Source: Phyllobacterium sp. YR531 (GTDB taxonomy: Bacteria; Pseudomonadota; Alphaproteobacteria; Rhizobiales; Rhizobiaceae). Taken from it: a stretch of 64,000 nt of DNA. Numbering within the stretch: position 1 is the first letter of the stretch; each line of letters begins with the position of its first letter. The stretch covers positions 37,593 to 101,592 of the forward strand of contig NZ_AKIZ01000030.1 of NCBI RefSeq assembly GCF_000282595.1. The letters run 5' to 3'. A program made the position numbers and the translations under genes. Positions 11,281-20,177 of this stretch are shown here, in pieces. The notes under the pieces were generated by a model. That model saw nothing but the letters and a program-made list of their open reading frames with translations. It did no database searches and was not told where the DNA came from.

Positions 11281-12171
11281 TTATACGAAGCGTTTCGCTT
11301 CGGCTGCGTAATGACTGACGTAGCGCTCGGAGATGCGGCTGACCGGTAAAATGATGCACACGTCCGTGGTGCCAAAATCATGATCGATAACAGCGCCATC
11401 ACCGATCATCGCGCCAAGGCGTAGATAGCCTTTGATCAATGGCGGCATGGCAAAGAGCGCTACACGGGCGTTGATCGCTTCGCTCGGCACCAAGTCCATA
11501 GCCTGATAGAGGGAAGGCAGAGCCCTGACATCCCAATCGGCTGTTGCCCGGCAATTATGGTGCAGGAAAGACAGCGGCAAAGCGTGGGCGGCTGGAACAG
11601 TGCCCTGAAATGAGGCGCATCCGAACATCACGCCAATCGAATGAAACCGGCAATAGGTCCAGATACCCTGCCACAACAATTCAACAGTGCGTTTGGAGCG
11701 ATATTCGGGGAGGACGCAGGATCGACCTAGCTCAAGGAATCGCAATTCAGGCTTGGCTGCAACAAGACGTTCAATCGAAAACTCGCTAGCCGTATAAAAT
11801 CCGCCAGTCTCGAAAGCTTTTTCCGAGCGCAGAAGCCGGTATGTCCCTACAATCTGTTTGTGCTTGGGGCCTGGAATTGCAGTGTCATAAACGAGCAAGT
11901 GGTCACAGAAGGGATCAAACCGGTCAGCATCACGCTGCTCCAATGTTGCAGAGCCCTTGGCGCCAAGTTCATCAAAAAATACTTTGAAGCGGAGTTGTTG
12001 GGATGAGGCAATTTCATCTTCGGTTTGAGCAAGGCAAACCTCCATTGTTCCAATGCGACCAAGCACTGAAACGATTTGAGGCGCCGTAAACGGCAAGGAC
12101 GTTGAATCAACCTGCGACATAATGCTTTGATCTTTAGTGATTGAAGCGGATTCAAGCAAGGAGATGTCCAT
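11281..12171 (-). CDS. olsB: OlsB-type ornithine-acyl-ACP N-acyltransferase (GNAT fold)
   Basis: The 296-residue protein has the hallmarks of the OlsB/hemolysin-like GNAT acyltransferases: the FLELGRSCVLPEYRSKRTVE block, GCASFQGT, the run FLHH, and PPLIKGYLRLGA. OlsB joins a 3-hydroxy fatty acid from acyl carrier protein to ornithine, giving lyso-ornithine lipid, the first step of the phosphorus-free ornithine lipids of rhizobia and Brucella. No olsA is beside it. An alternative is another member of the same acyltransferase group with a different amine acceptor. The gene is the last before a hairpin on the lspA side, so it probably has its own promoter. Confidence 0.78.
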   Translation of the reverse strand: MDISLLESASITKDQSIMSQVDSTSLPFTAPQIVSVLGRIGTMEVCLAQTEDEIASSQQLRFKVFFDELGAKGSATLEQRDADRFDPFCDHLLVYDTAIPGPKHKQIVGTYRLLRSEKAFETGGFYTASEFSIERLVAAKPELRFLELGRSCVLPEYRSKRTVELLWQGIWTYCRFHSIGVMFGCASFQGTVPAAHALPLSFLHHNCRATADWDVRALPSLYQAMDLVPSEAINARVALFAMPPLIKGYLRLGAMIGDGAVIDHDFGTTDVCIILPVSRISERYVSHYAAEAKRFV

Positions 12172-12249
12172 ATCGATTTAACCCTCGTCGGAGGTTGACC
12201 GGTAATCGTTCCAGCTCTCATTACTACGATTGGATGACGGCAACATGAC

Positions 12250-12281
12250 GTAAAATACCGGCTAAGAATATGGTATTTTAC
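12250..12281. other. AT-rich inverted repeat between lspA and olsB
   Basis: GTAAAATACC and GGTATTTTAC form a perfect 10-bp inverted repeat with a 12-base loop, beginning 3 bases after the lspA stop. There is no T-run after the stem, so it is not a classic terminator. It could end or protect the lspA transcript, or be an operator in the olsB promoter region. Confidence 0.5.
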
Positions 12282-12284
12282 GAG

Positions 12285-12782
12285 CTATTCTGCTTGATCA
12301 GGCTGCTTTTTTCGCTCTTTGATCCAAGCAAAAAGTTCTTCGATCACGACCAGTGCTGCGCCAACTGAAATATAAGCATCGGCTAGATTGAAGACGGCAA
12401 AGGACCAAGACGGCAGGTGGAAAAGAATATAGTCAATCACATAGCCATGGACACTGCGATCAATGAGATTGCCTATTGCGCCGCCAATGATCAGGGCAAA
12501 ACCGGCTCGGGAAACCCAGCGATCCGGGCTAGTGCTCCACCAAAGATAACTCACGAAGCCTATGACGACGACTGTCAACGCAATCAGCGCGATGTCATGC
12601 ATTCCGCTTAACATCGAGAAAGCGATACCTTCATTGTGAACGCGGAATAAAGCCAGAAAAGGTAGGATATCGATCTGCTGCTGATAATTCATACCTGTTT
12701 CGACAAGATACTTGATGATCTGGTCGGTCAGAACCGAAACAAGAATGATTGTAGTAAGGCCGAAAAAACGTTTGCTGCTCAT
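12285..12782 (-). CDS. lspA: Prolipoprotein signal peptidase (signal peptidase II)
   Basis: This 165-residue inner-membrane aspartic protease removes the signal peptide from prolipoproteins after diacylglyceryl transfer. It has four membrane helices, the conserved DQIIKYLVE near the first helix, NEGIAFS, and the two catalytic aspartates in GNLIDR and NLADAYI. The ATG at 12782 gives the usual length; an upstream TTG (12812) would add ten residues and overlap the end of the trmH-like gene. The L,D-transpeptidase gene at 61740 encodes a lipoprotein that would be one of its substrates. Confidence 0.94.
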   Translation of the reverse strand: MSSKRFFGLTTIILVSVLTDQIIKYLVETGMNYQQQIDILPFLALFRVHNEGIAFSMLSGMHDIALIALTVVVIGFVSYLWWSTSPDRWVSRAGFALIIGGAIGNLIDRSVHGYVIDYILFHLPSWSFAVFNLADAYISVGAALVVIEELFAWIKERKKQPDQAE

Positions 12783-12795
12783 AAACGAATATTTC

Positions 12796-13665
12796 TCAAT
12801 TAATTGTGTCAAGTTTCAGCGCATCACGCCGGATTTCAAACAGCATTACACCGGTAGCGATAGCGAGATTAAGAGAGTCGGCGCGCCCCTGTTGAGGAAT
12901 TCTTGCAAGCCGATCACAAGTGGCTGCCAACTGGTCGGGTAGGCCTTGCTGTTCATTGCCCATCAGCAAGACAACCGGCTTATTGGCGTAGGGAATGGTT
13001 CTATAGTCGACAGCACCTTTGAGGTGCGTTCCGATGATCAAACCCTGAAAGCCTTCCCTCCATGCGAGAAATTCGGATTCCGTAGCCCGGATAAGAGGAA
13101 CCGCAAACACCGATCCCATTGTTGCCCGAACTGTCTCAAGCGAGAAGGGATCTGTGGTATCCCCAATCAGGATGATGCCTTTTGCCCCTGCAGCATCAGC
13201 CGTACGAATAATCGTACCGAGGTTGCCAGGATCGCGAACCCGGTCCAGCGCGACGAAAACATCATTGCCTTCCGGGCGGACAGCTGACAACGCGTGCAGG
13301 TTTTGCTGGAAAACGCCAACGACCATTTGCGGATTATCACGCCTAGTTATCGCCGAGATGATCTTTTCGTTGACCTCAAGCACATCGCCGCCTTTGGCGA
13401 CGGTTCGGGCAGCAACTTGTTCGACAAGCGAGTTTCCCTTGCCGGCTTTTGAGTAGACCAAGGTTTTAATGGTCCAGCCAAGGTCCAGCGCATCAATAAC
13501 AAGCTTCAGGCCTTCTGCGAGAAAGACACCTTGTTGATCGCGAAACTTCTTCAATGCAAGTGAACGCAAATCCTTGACGATAGGATTTGTAAGGCTGGTT
13601 ACTTCCTTGACTTTACCCGGCTTGGCAATGCCGGTGCCACGATGGTGGTCGTCCTGTTTGGTCAT
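12796..13665 (-). CDS. TrmH/SpoU-family RNA 2'-O-methyltransferase
   Basis: The 289-residue protein has an N-terminal substrate-binding domain and the C-terminal knotted SPOUT catalytic domain with its motifs: [24 protein letters not shown] and [18 protein letters not shown]. Such enzymes methylate the 2'-hydroxyl of a nucleotide in rRNA or tRNA; the target base cannot be read off. The ATG at 13665 is chosen because it overlaps the stop of the upstream methyltransferase gene as ATGA, a coupled start, while the open frame continues upstream inside that gene without a ribosome site. Confidence 0.9.
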   Translation of the reverse strand: MTKQDDHHRGTGIAKPGKVKEVTSLTNPIVKDLRSLALKKFRDQQGVFLAEGLKLVIDALDLGWTIKTLVYSKAGKGNSLVEQVAARTVAKGGDVLEVNEKIISAITRRDNPQMVVGVFQQNLHALSAVRPEGNDVFVALDRVRDPGNLGTIIRTADAAGAKGIILIGDTTDPFSLETVRATMGSVFAVPLIRATESEFLAWREGFQGLIIGTHLKGAVDYRTIPYANKPVVLLMGNEQQGLPDQLAATCDRLARIPQQGRADSLNLAIATGVMLFEIRRDALKLDTIN

Positions 13666-14783
13666 GATGCGCCCCAGCGGCTGAAAAGAGATGTGGAGAG
13701 GGCGCGGTTTGAGGAGCGCTCTCGAAGAATGAGCTCGCCGGACTGCACTTCGCCGCCAAGTCCCGTAAATGTATCCCGCATCAATTCGTGAATGGCGAAG
13801 AATGATGCGCGGATGGAATAGGCAGTCAGAACAACGCCCAAAGGATTTGGAGTGAGGATCGAACGGCACAAATCAATCATTTCCGGCAGATTGTCGAAAA
13901 GCTGCCATACTTCACCATTGGGGCCACGCCCATAGGCCGGCGGGTCAAGCAGGATGATGTCGTAACCATTGCCCCGCCGCTCTTCCCGCGCAACAAACTT
14001 CATTGCATCTTCACATATCCAGCGAATGGGTTTACCAGACAGGCCTGCCATTTCCTGATTTTCCCGTGCCCAAAGAATGGCCTTCTTCGAGGCATCGACA
14101 TGCGTGACCTCAGCACCTGCGCGCGCAGCTACAAGAGAAGCAACGCCCGTATAACCAAACAGATTGAGCACTTTCACGGGGCGTTTTGCATTGCGGATCA
14201 AACTGTCCATATGAGACCAGTGTGTACCTTGCTCTGGAAATACGCCCACATGCCGAAAGGAAGTGAATCGTCCGAAAAAGGGTATGCCTTCATATGCTAG
14301 AGGCCAGGTTTCACCGAGTGGTACTTTGGGAAAATGCCAACGGCCAACGCCTTCTTCATCGGTATTTCCGGTAAAAATTGCATCGGCCTTGTCCCATTCA
14401 GCCTTGCTCCATGCGGGAAGCCAGATTGCCTGGCCTTCGGGCCGCACGATCCGATAGGGACCATATTGCTCCAGTTTCAAACCATTGCCGCTATCGAGAA
14501 GCGCATAATCATCAGATGGAAGTGTTTCGAGAATAAGTCCCGTTTTTTCCTGCGGACGTGCGCCAGTACGACGCGTGAGGATACGTTTGGGCGTTTGTTC
14601 CTGACGCAGGGCAACACGCTCGGAATCAACTTCCGTTGACCGCTGTGTTTTTGCAAACTGCGGGCGTGGCTTCGTTACACTTTGCCGCTGCACGGCATTC
14701 TTTGAAACGTCGCCTTGGCGGCCACCGCTTTTTGTTTTTCTGATTTTACCGCCAGACGATTTCAAACCGTATTTTCCTTGCAA
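13662..14783 (-). CDS. Class I SAM-dependent methyltransferase, RlmI/RlmK-like
   Basis: The C-terminal ~290 residues form a Rossmann methyltransferase with the SAM motif LNLFGYTGVASLVAARAGA, the acidic loop VTHVDAS and the catalytic DPPAYGRG, close to the 23S rRNA cytosine methylase group. The first ~80 residues are very basic, rich in Lys, Arg, Gln and Ser, with no predicted fold, and may bind RNA. There is no ATG: the frame starts with TTG at 14783 or another TTG at 14765, so the N-terminus is uncertain. It is coupled to the TrmH-like gene downstream, giving a pair of RNA modification genes. Confidence 0.82.
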   Translation of the reverse strand: MQGKYGLKSSGGKIRKTKSGGRQGDVSKNAVQRQSVTKPRPQFAKTQRSTEVDSERVALRQEQTPKRILTRRTGARPQEKTGLILETLPSDDYALLDSGNGLKLEQYGPYRIVRPEGQAIWLPAWSKAEWDKADAIFTGNTDEEGVGRWHFPKVPLGETWPLAYEGIPFFGRFTSFRHVGVFPEQGTHWSHMDSLIRNAKRPVKVLNLFGYTGVASLVAARAGAEVTHVDASKKAILWARENQEMAGLSGKPIRWICEDAMKFVAREERRGNGYDIILLDPPAYGRGPNGEVWQLFDNLPEMIDLCRSILTPNPLGVVLTAYSIRASFFAIHELMRDTFTGLGGEVQSGELILRERSSNRALSTSLFSRWGAS

Positions 14784-14798
14784 CCTTTTTCAAGGTTA

Positions 14799-15764
14799 CT
14801 ACGCCATTGCCTTTTCATAGACAAGGATACCAGCCGCAAGGTCTTCGAGCGCCGCGCCGACAGATTTGAACAATGTGATCTCATCGGCAGACTGACGGCC
14901 CTTAATCGTTCCTCGTGTGAGGTCAAACAAATCACCAATAACGTGGCTGGAATCGACCACCCCTGCTTTTATGGGCTGGACGATATCGCCGCCTTCCTTC
15001 AATGCCCCGTCCTTTGTATCGACGAAAACACGTGCACGCTGGATGCACTCATCATCACTTTCGCGCATTGTTGGAGTGAATGCTCCGATCAGGTCCACGT
15101 GAGCACCCGGTTTCAGGTGCTTTCCAAGTATGAGTGGTTCCGTAGATAATGTCCCGGCGGTTATAATGTCGGCCTCAGCTATAGCCGCATCCTTGTCTTT
15201 GATGGCTTTGGCATTGAAACCTTCAGCCACAAGCTCGGCTGCCACTTTTTCAGCCCCGGCAAAAGTTCTGTTCCAGATCGAGATTTCCTCAATTGGACGT
15301 ATGGCACTGTGAGCGCGGGCCAAAAAGCCTGAAAGCGCTCCTGCGCCCAAAACAACCAGCCGTGATGCATCTTTCCGAGCGAGATACCGTGCAGCAAGTG
15401 CCGAAGCACCAGCTGTCCTCCATAATGTGAGGCGCTGGCCATCTATCAACGCCCTTGGTTCACCGGTCTTGCCATCAAGCAACAAATAAACACCCATCAC
15501 AGCAGGTTTCGAGACAGCTCCATTGTCCGGTGAAACAGTGACAATCTTTACACCCATATAGCCCTTGGAAGAGTCGCCCAACGCATCAAAATCCGACCAT
15601 GCGGGCATGAGCAGCAATGTCGAGGCGGCCCCGTCCGGTCGATCAACAGTGTGATGGTGCCGTACCGGTTGGATCATGCCTTGGCGAAAAGCCAATTCGA
15701 TTGCACTGATCATGTCAGGCCAATTCAATAAGGAATCGACCTCAGCAGGGGAGACGAGTTTCAT
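14799..15764 (-). CDS. Ornithine cyclodeaminase / mu-crystallin family NAD(P)-dependent enzyme
   Basis: The 321-residue protein has the family pattern: N-terminal oligomer domain with GYMGVKIVTV, YLLLDGKTGEPRALIDG and LTLWRTAGASALAARYLA, then a Rossmann fold with VLGAGALSGF. The family includes ornithine cyclodeaminase, alanine dehydrogenase and pyrroline/piperideine-2-carboxylate reductase, which differ by few residues. The RTAGASALAA block, rather than the RTAATSALAT of most ornithine cyclodeaminases, does not decide among them. It sits 15 bases before the methyltransferase gene and 26 bases after the LapA-like gene, within one long minus-strand run. Confidence 0.82.
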   Translation of the reverse strand: MKLVSPAEVDSLLNWPDMISAIELAFRQGMIQPVRHHHTVDRPDGAASTLLLMPAWSDFDALGDSSKGYMGVKIVTVSPDNGAVSKPAVMGVYLLLDGKTGEPRALIDGQRLTLWRTAGASALAARYLARKDASRLVVLGAGALSGFLARAHSAIRPIEEISIWNRTFAGAEKVAAELVAEGFNAKAIKDKDAAIAEADIITAGTLSTEPLILGKHLKPGAHVDLIGAFTPTMRESDDECIQRARVFVDTKDGALKEGGDIVQPIKAGVVDSSHVIGDLFDLTRGTIKGRQSADEITLFKSVGAALEDLAAGILVYEKAMA

Positions 15765-15790
15765 TACGAGTCCTTGGTAGAAGGTAGAAT

Positions 15791-16123
15791 TTAATGCAGT
15801 GAGGGCAGGTTTGGCGTCGAGGCGGTTTCAGTTGTTGCCTTGCGCGCTTCCTTACGCAACATTTCCGCCTCAAGCTTGCGCTGCCGGGCCAGCTTGCGGT
15901 GTTTGCCCTGATTGGACCAGGTAACGAGACTGCCAATGATGAGCCCGATGATCAAAGCGGCGAATAACCAGACAAACAGCGGTGCCGAATAAGACAGTGC
16001 CGGATTACCTGGATTAAATGGGTCAATCGTGAACAGGGCATGGCCACGATTGGCAACCGACAGGGCGATCAGAACTATCGCGATCGGTACGAGAACAAGT
16101 ACGGCGACCACGCGATTAATCAT
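15791..16123 (-). CDS. LapA-domain small membrane protein
   Basis: This 110-residue protein has two membrane helices (about residues 5-25 and 44-66) separated by the loop NRGHALFTIDPFNPGNP, then a basic coiled tail KHRKLARQRKLEAEMLRKEARK and an acidic-poor end. This is the build of LapA-domain (DUF1049) proteins, whose E. coli members take part in lipopolysaccharide assembly control. It follows ihfB at 37 bases, a pairing common in alphaproteobacteria. The exact role here is not known. Confidence 0.78.
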   Translation of the reverse strand: MINRVVAVLVLVPIAIVLIALSVANRGHALFTIDPFNPGNPALSYSAPLFVWLFAALIIGLIIGSLVTWSNQGKHRKLARQRKLEAEMLRKEARKATTETASTPNLPSLH

Positions 16124-16160
16124 GTCAGAGCCTCATTTGCTTGCTTGCTAAATTGCGCGT

Positions 16161-16445
16161 TCAGCCGTTTGCATTCAACCTGTCGCGTAGTTCTTTGCCG
16201 GTTTTGAAAAACGGTACCCATTTTTCTTCGACATCAACGCTTTCACCCGTCCGCGGGTTGCGTCCGCTGCGGGCAGGTCGGTTTTTCACGGAAAATGCGC
16301 CAAAGCCGCGCAATTCGACACGATTACCTTCGGCAAGGGCATCGGTGATTTCATCGAAGATTGCGCCGACAATATTCTCCACATCGCGCTGGAATAAGTG
16401 CGGATTGCGGTTGGCAATTATTTGCACGAGCTCTGATTTGATCAC
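16161..16445 (-). CDS. ihfB: Integration host factor beta subunit
   Basis: The 94-residue protein is a complete HU/IHF fold: an N-terminal helical dimer part ([16 protein letters not shown]) and the DNA-inserting arm with [22 protein letters not shown], where the proline of RNPRTG intercalates and bends DNA. With IHF-alpha (not in the window) it shapes chromosomal DNA and sigma-54 promoters. The start is a GTG at 16445, preceded by GAAGGGAA. It lies between sppA and the LapA-like gene, the usual order in rhizobia. Confidence 0.93.
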   Translation of the reverse strand: MIKSELVQIIANRNPHLFQRDVENIVGAIFDEITDALAEGNRVELRGFGAFSVKNRPARSGRNPRTGESVDVEEKWVPFFKTGKELRDRLNANG

Positions 16446-16523
16446 AGCAAAATTCCCTTCTGGTTTTGAGACCAGGATACACAGTCAATGTGGACTATGC
16501 TACTGATCTTATATGCGAATAGC

Positions 16524-17513
16524 TTATTGCGCCCCTGAGGGCTTGCCGTCAACGTGCCAAACCGAAACGAGTCCGTCAAGAAACATCCTGTCTCCTGTTA
16601 TTTCGTCAAGAATTCCGGTGCTGGACTCGGGCAAACCAAGAAGTTTGGCGACCATCTTCATTGCGGATTGTGAGAAAAGCGAACCGAAAGTCGACTTCTG
16701 GACCGGCTTCCATTCCACTACTTTAAGTTGCGCATCCACTCCTTTTCCGGCAAGCCAGTCAAGAGCCTTCTCTTCACCGCCGAGCGCATCGATGAGTTTG
16801 TTCTCCACCGCTTGGCGCCCCGTAAAGACGGAGCCGTCGGCGAGCGCCAAAGCCTGCTCGTGGCTGAACTTACGACGGTTTTCGACAAGTCCGACAAACC
16901 AGTTGTAGGAATCGATGATCATGCGATGGATCATCGCCTTGGCATCGTCGCTGGCAGGATTAAAGAAGTTGGGTTCGGCCTTTAACGGGCTGGATTTGAT
17001 GGTTTCGACTTTGACACCGACCTTTGTCAGAAGTTCGGATATGTCCGGGTACTGAAACAATACACCGATCGAACCGACGATGGAGGATTGCCTCGCAACA
17101 ATGTGATCTGTTGCAATGGCAATCATGTATCCGGCTGAAGCGGCCAGGGTGCCGACCTGTGCCACCACAGGCTTCTTTTCAGCAATTTTGCGAACAGCCT
17201 CATAGATTGCTTCGCCGCCGGCGGTGGTGCCGCCAGGTGAATCGATGGAGACGATCACACCTTTTACAGCGTCGGACTCGCCGATATCTTTCAAACGCTT
17301 GAGCAGTTCTTCATCTTCGAGGATCGTTCCCTCAACGCGTATTTTCGCAATATGTGGAACGGACTTGCTCGTATAGGCTTCCGGGCCGGTAGTAACGAGG
17401 TAGAGTGCTATCACAGCAAGCACTGCCAGCAGCAGAGCAGCAACACGCCAGAATGTCACTTTCCGCCGTAGTTTGCGTCGGTCAATAATTGCGTCTGCTG
17501 TGTTGGCCATCAT
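16524..17513 (-). CDS. sppA: Signal peptide peptidase SppA, short (36K-type)
   Basis: The 329-residue protein has one N-terminal membrane helix (about 21-41) and a periplasmic Clp-like serine protease domain. The nucleophile is S126 in LAASAGYM and the likely general base is K178 in SSPLKAEP; the 52-residue gap between them is that of the short Bacillus-type SppA. A DSPGG loop (residues 91-95) precedes the nucleophile. SppA degrades signal peptides left in the membrane after secretion. Two ATG codons (17513 and 17510) are possible starts. It heads the minus-strand run toward lspA. Confidence 0.92.
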   Translation of the reverse strand: MMANTADAIIDRRKLRRKVTFWRVAALLLAVLAVIALYLVTTGPEAYTSKSVPHIAKIRVEGTILEDEELLKRLKDIGESDAVKGVIVSIDSPGGTTAGGEAIYEAVRKIAEKKPVVAQVGTLAASAGYMIAIATDHIVARQSSIVGSIGVLFQYPDISELLTKVGVKVETIKSSPLKAEPNFFNPASDDAKAMIHRMIIDSYNWFVGLVENRRKFSHEQALALADGSVFTGRQAVENKLIDALGGEEKALDWLAGKGVDAQLKVVEWKPVQKSTFGSLFSQSAMKMVAKLLGLPESSTGILDEITGDRMFLDGLVSVWHVDGKPSGAQ

Positions 17514-17761
17514 TTTCGTCCATTTCGCCGATGTATGTGATACTCTTCTGCGATATCATCCGGTGGAAGTCCAGACATGCCGTCTCAATCGACTAGTGAG
17601 GATAAGTGTATTGGTAAATTGACCTTGTAACTGGCCACCTGACCGCATACTTGTCCTTGCACGCACCGCGTGTGCTCTAAAACGCGTCTATTTCATCGAA
17701 AAATAACCATATTGGCGTTGAACTAGCTAGAAATATTATAAACGGTAACAGCAACCAACCT

Positions 17762-18499
17762 ATGTCTATTGAAAAAACCGATATCAATGGTGCGCGCAAT
17801 GCCGCCGCGGACGCCGAGCATCATGCTACGGTTGCACGGCAGTTTGCTGCATCCGACAAGGATTCGACTGTCTTCAAGGCTGCTGAACGTCATTCGCGCC
17901 GTGTGCGGCTACTGAAGTTCTCGTTGCCGGCAATTGCACTTGTTGGCGCGGCGGTATTCTCGTGGTTTACGTTCTTTTCGGCTTCCGGCGTCCCAAACAA
18001 TATTGCACTGGACGGCGCCGGGATAGAGGATGGCAAGCTTGTGATGACCAATCCCAAGCTTGACGGCTTCACCAAAGACAAACTTCCCTACAAAATGAGC
18101 GCTGTGAGGGCTTTGCAGCAGGTTGGAAACAGTTCGGTCATATCGCTGGAAGGTATTGACGCAGAAATCCCGATCGGCAAAGAGATGCGCGCCGAAGTGA
18201 AAGCAAAGTCAGGTGTATTCGACAATGCCAACAGGCAACTGAAACTCGACAGTGAAATATCGCTGGTCACTTCAGACGGTATTACGGCTCAGTTGCAATC
18301 TGCTGATATTGATATTGCCGGGAATACAATGTCTACCAATGACCCGGTCAGCGTTAAAAATCGTAACGGCAGCATTGTCGCCGATAGTATGCAGATCACT
18401 GATGGTGGTAAAGTAGTGACGTTTGAAAAGCGTGTAAGGCTTGTCATTCAACCGACAAAGCTGCAAGAAGGTGGCAATGAGGTAAAATCGTCAAACTGA
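17762..18499 (+). CDS. lptC: LPS export system protein LptC
   Basis: The 245-residue bitopic protein has a ~50-residue cytoplasmic lead, one membrane helix (about 55-75, FSLPAIALVGAAVFSWFTFF) and a periplasmic beta-rich domain ending in short repeats such as GVFDNANRQLKLDSEI and VSVKNRNGSIVADS. This is the beta-jellyroll of LptC, which passes lipopolysaccharide from the LptB2FG ATPase to LptA. lptA follows 55 bases later and lptB after it, the standard order. The 248 bases upstream separate it from the divergent sppA and must hold the promoters of both; I see no clear consensus there. Confidence 0.9.
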   Translation: MSIEKTDINGARNAAADAEHHATVARQFAASDKDSTVFKAAERHSRRVRLLKFSLPAIALVGAAVFSWFTFFSASGVPNNIALDGAGIEDGKLVMTNPKLDGFTKDKLPYKMSAVRALQQVGNSSVISLEGIDAEIPIGKEMRAEVKAKSGVFDNANRQLKLDSEISLVTSDGITAQLQSADIDIAGNTMSTNDPVSVKNRNGSIVADSMQITDGGKVVTFEKRVRLVIQPTKLQEGGNEVKSSN

Positions 18500-18554
18500 T
18501 TTACGGTTGGCGATTGTTATTTTGAAGAAATTTCTCGGATTAGGAGAGAAAACG

Positions 18555-19163
18555 ATGTCTTTCGGGGCGAAACTGATCAGGATCTCATCTGTTTCAATGA
18601 GTTTATTGGCGTCCTCATTGGTTGTCCCTGCCATGGCGCAGCAGACTCCAGATGCAGCGCCCGGTGGCATAAAGCTATCCGGCGACCAACCAATTCAAAT
18701 CGATTCCGACAAGGTTGTGCTGCATAATGATGCAGGCACTGCGACATTCACAGGGAATGTGACTGTCGTTCAGGGCGCAACGCTCTTAAAAGCGGGCTCA
18801 ATGGTCGTCTATTACGTCAAGGGCGGCAATAAAGATGCCGCAAATGCAGAGCCCTCCAAAGTATCGGCAGGCGTGGCTGGCGCAGGTGCGCAGGATATTG
18901 ATCATCTTGAAGTTAGCGACAAGGTTTACGTCAAATCCGAAGATCAGGTTGCGACAGGCGATCGCGGTACGTTCGATATGAAAACCGAGGTATTGGTACT
19001 GACCGGCAGTAAGGTTGTACTCTCTCAAGGCGACAACGTAGCCGTCGGGTGCAAGCTCACTGCCCAGTTGAAGACTGGTGAAGCTCAGTTGGAAAGTTGC
19101 AAGAGCGGTCAGACCGGACGCGTTTCAATTGTCGTAGCGCCTAAAAACGCGCAAAAGAATTAA
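18555..19163 (+). CDS. lptA: LPS transport periplasmic protein LptA
   Basis: The 202-residue precursor has a signal peptide cut after PAMA (about residue 30), then an OstA-like domain of short beta-strands (QIDSDKVVLHNDAGTATFTG, TGDRGTFDMKTEVLVLTG), the bridge that carries lipopolysaccharide across the periplasm. An insertion of ~20 residues (GGNKDAANAEPSKVSAGVAG) is rich in small residues. The ATG at 18555 is preferred, with TAGGAGAGA a few bases before it; an in-frame TTG at 18507, 7 bases after the lptC stop, would add 16 residues and spoil the signal peptide. Confidence 0.9.
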   Translation: MSFGAKLIRISSVSMSLLASSLVVPAMAQQTPDAAPGGIKLSGDQPIQIDSDKVVLHNDAGTATFTGNVTVVQGATLLKAGSMVVYYVKGGNKDAANAEPSKVSAGVAGAGAQDIDHLEVSDKVYVKSEDQVATGDRGTFDMKTEVLVLTGSKVVLSQGDNVAVGCKLTAQLKTGEAQLESCKSGQTGRVSIVVAPKNAQKN

Positions 19164-19183
19164 AACTGCCGGAAGAATCGTAA

Positions 19184-20011
19184 GTGTCCCTATTTTCACG
19201 CCGCTCACCCAGCAAGAATGCCGCGCGACCAAACTCCAGTGTTTCACAGGAGAAGCGTCCGGCTGATCCTTCTGCGGTAGATCGCATGAAAGGCACTCTG
19301 GTAGCTCGCGGTATTACGAAGAGCTACAATGGCCGTCAGGTTGTCAATGGTGTTTCCTTCGGGGTTCGCTCTGGCGAGGCAGTTGGTATTCTTGGTCCTA
19401 ACGGCGCTGGCAAGACCACCTGTTTTTATATGGTGACCGGACTCGTACCCGTCGACAAGGGCACAATCGAAATCGACGGCTTCGACGTTACCACGATGCC
19501 AATGTACCGGCGGTCACGACTCGGTATCGGCTATCTTCCGCAAGAAGCCTCGATTTTTCGTGGATTGTCTGTGGAAAACAATATCAAGGCTGTGCTTGAG
19601 GTCGTCGAAAAAGACCGGCATGCACGAGCGCAGGAACTGGACTCCCTTTTGGAAGAGTTTCACATTGCTCATTTGCGCAAAGCTCCCGCGATTTCCCTTT
19701 CAGGTGGCGAACGCAGGCGTCTTGAAATTGCCCGCGCATTGGCATCACGGCCAAACTTCATGTTGCTCGACGAACCGTTTGCAGGTGTCGATCCAATTGC
19801 CGTCGCAGATATCCAGCAATTGGTTCGGCACCTGACCGGTCGTGGCATTGGTGTTTTGATCACAGACCATAATGTCCGTGAGACTCTTAAGCTCATTGAT
19901 CGGGCTTATATCATTCATGCGGGCCAGGTTTTGACCCATGGCCGTCCGGACGAAATAATTGCCAACCCTGACGTGCGCCGACTTTATCTCGGTGACGAAT
20001 TTAAGCTCTGA
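19184..20011 (+). CDS. lptB: LPS export ABC ATPase LptB
   Basis: This 275-residue ABC ATPase powers extraction of lipopolysaccharide from the inner membrane together with LptFG (not in the window). It has Walker A GPNGAGKT, signature LSGGERRRLEIARA, Walker B FMLLDEPFAGVDPIA and the switch histidine in ITDHNVRE, all standard for LptB. The first ~34 residues are an extra basic, Ser-rich lead; the GTG at 19184 is the only start keeping them, while an ATG at 19286 (MKGTLVARG) would give the usual ~240-residue length. A lead of this kind is common in the Brucella group. Confidence 0.93.
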   Translation: MSLFSRRSPSKNAARPNSSVSQEKRPADPSAVDRMKGTLVARGITKSYNGRQVVNGVSFGVRSGEAVGILGPNGAGKTTCFYMVTGLVPVDKGTIEIDGFDVTTMPMYRRSRLGIGYLPQEASIFRGLSVENNIKAVLEVVEKDRHARAQELDSLLEEFHIAHLRKAPAISLSGGERRRLEIARALASRPNFMLLDEPFAGVDPIAVADIQQLVRHLTGRGIGVLITDHNVRETLKLIDRAYIIHAGQVLTHGRPDEIIANPDVRRLYLGDEFKL

Positions 20012-20177
20012 TTGAGCCAATTACTCACTTGGTGAGAAGAAAATCTCAATTTACGCACGCGTCTCGGTTGAAAATAGCGTGATTATACGAGCTTTTGAAG
20101 CTTTTCAATTGACAAGCAAGGATTGGGCCACTTCTGTATGATGGTATTAAATTCCGTCAGGAGTAGCTGCGTATATT

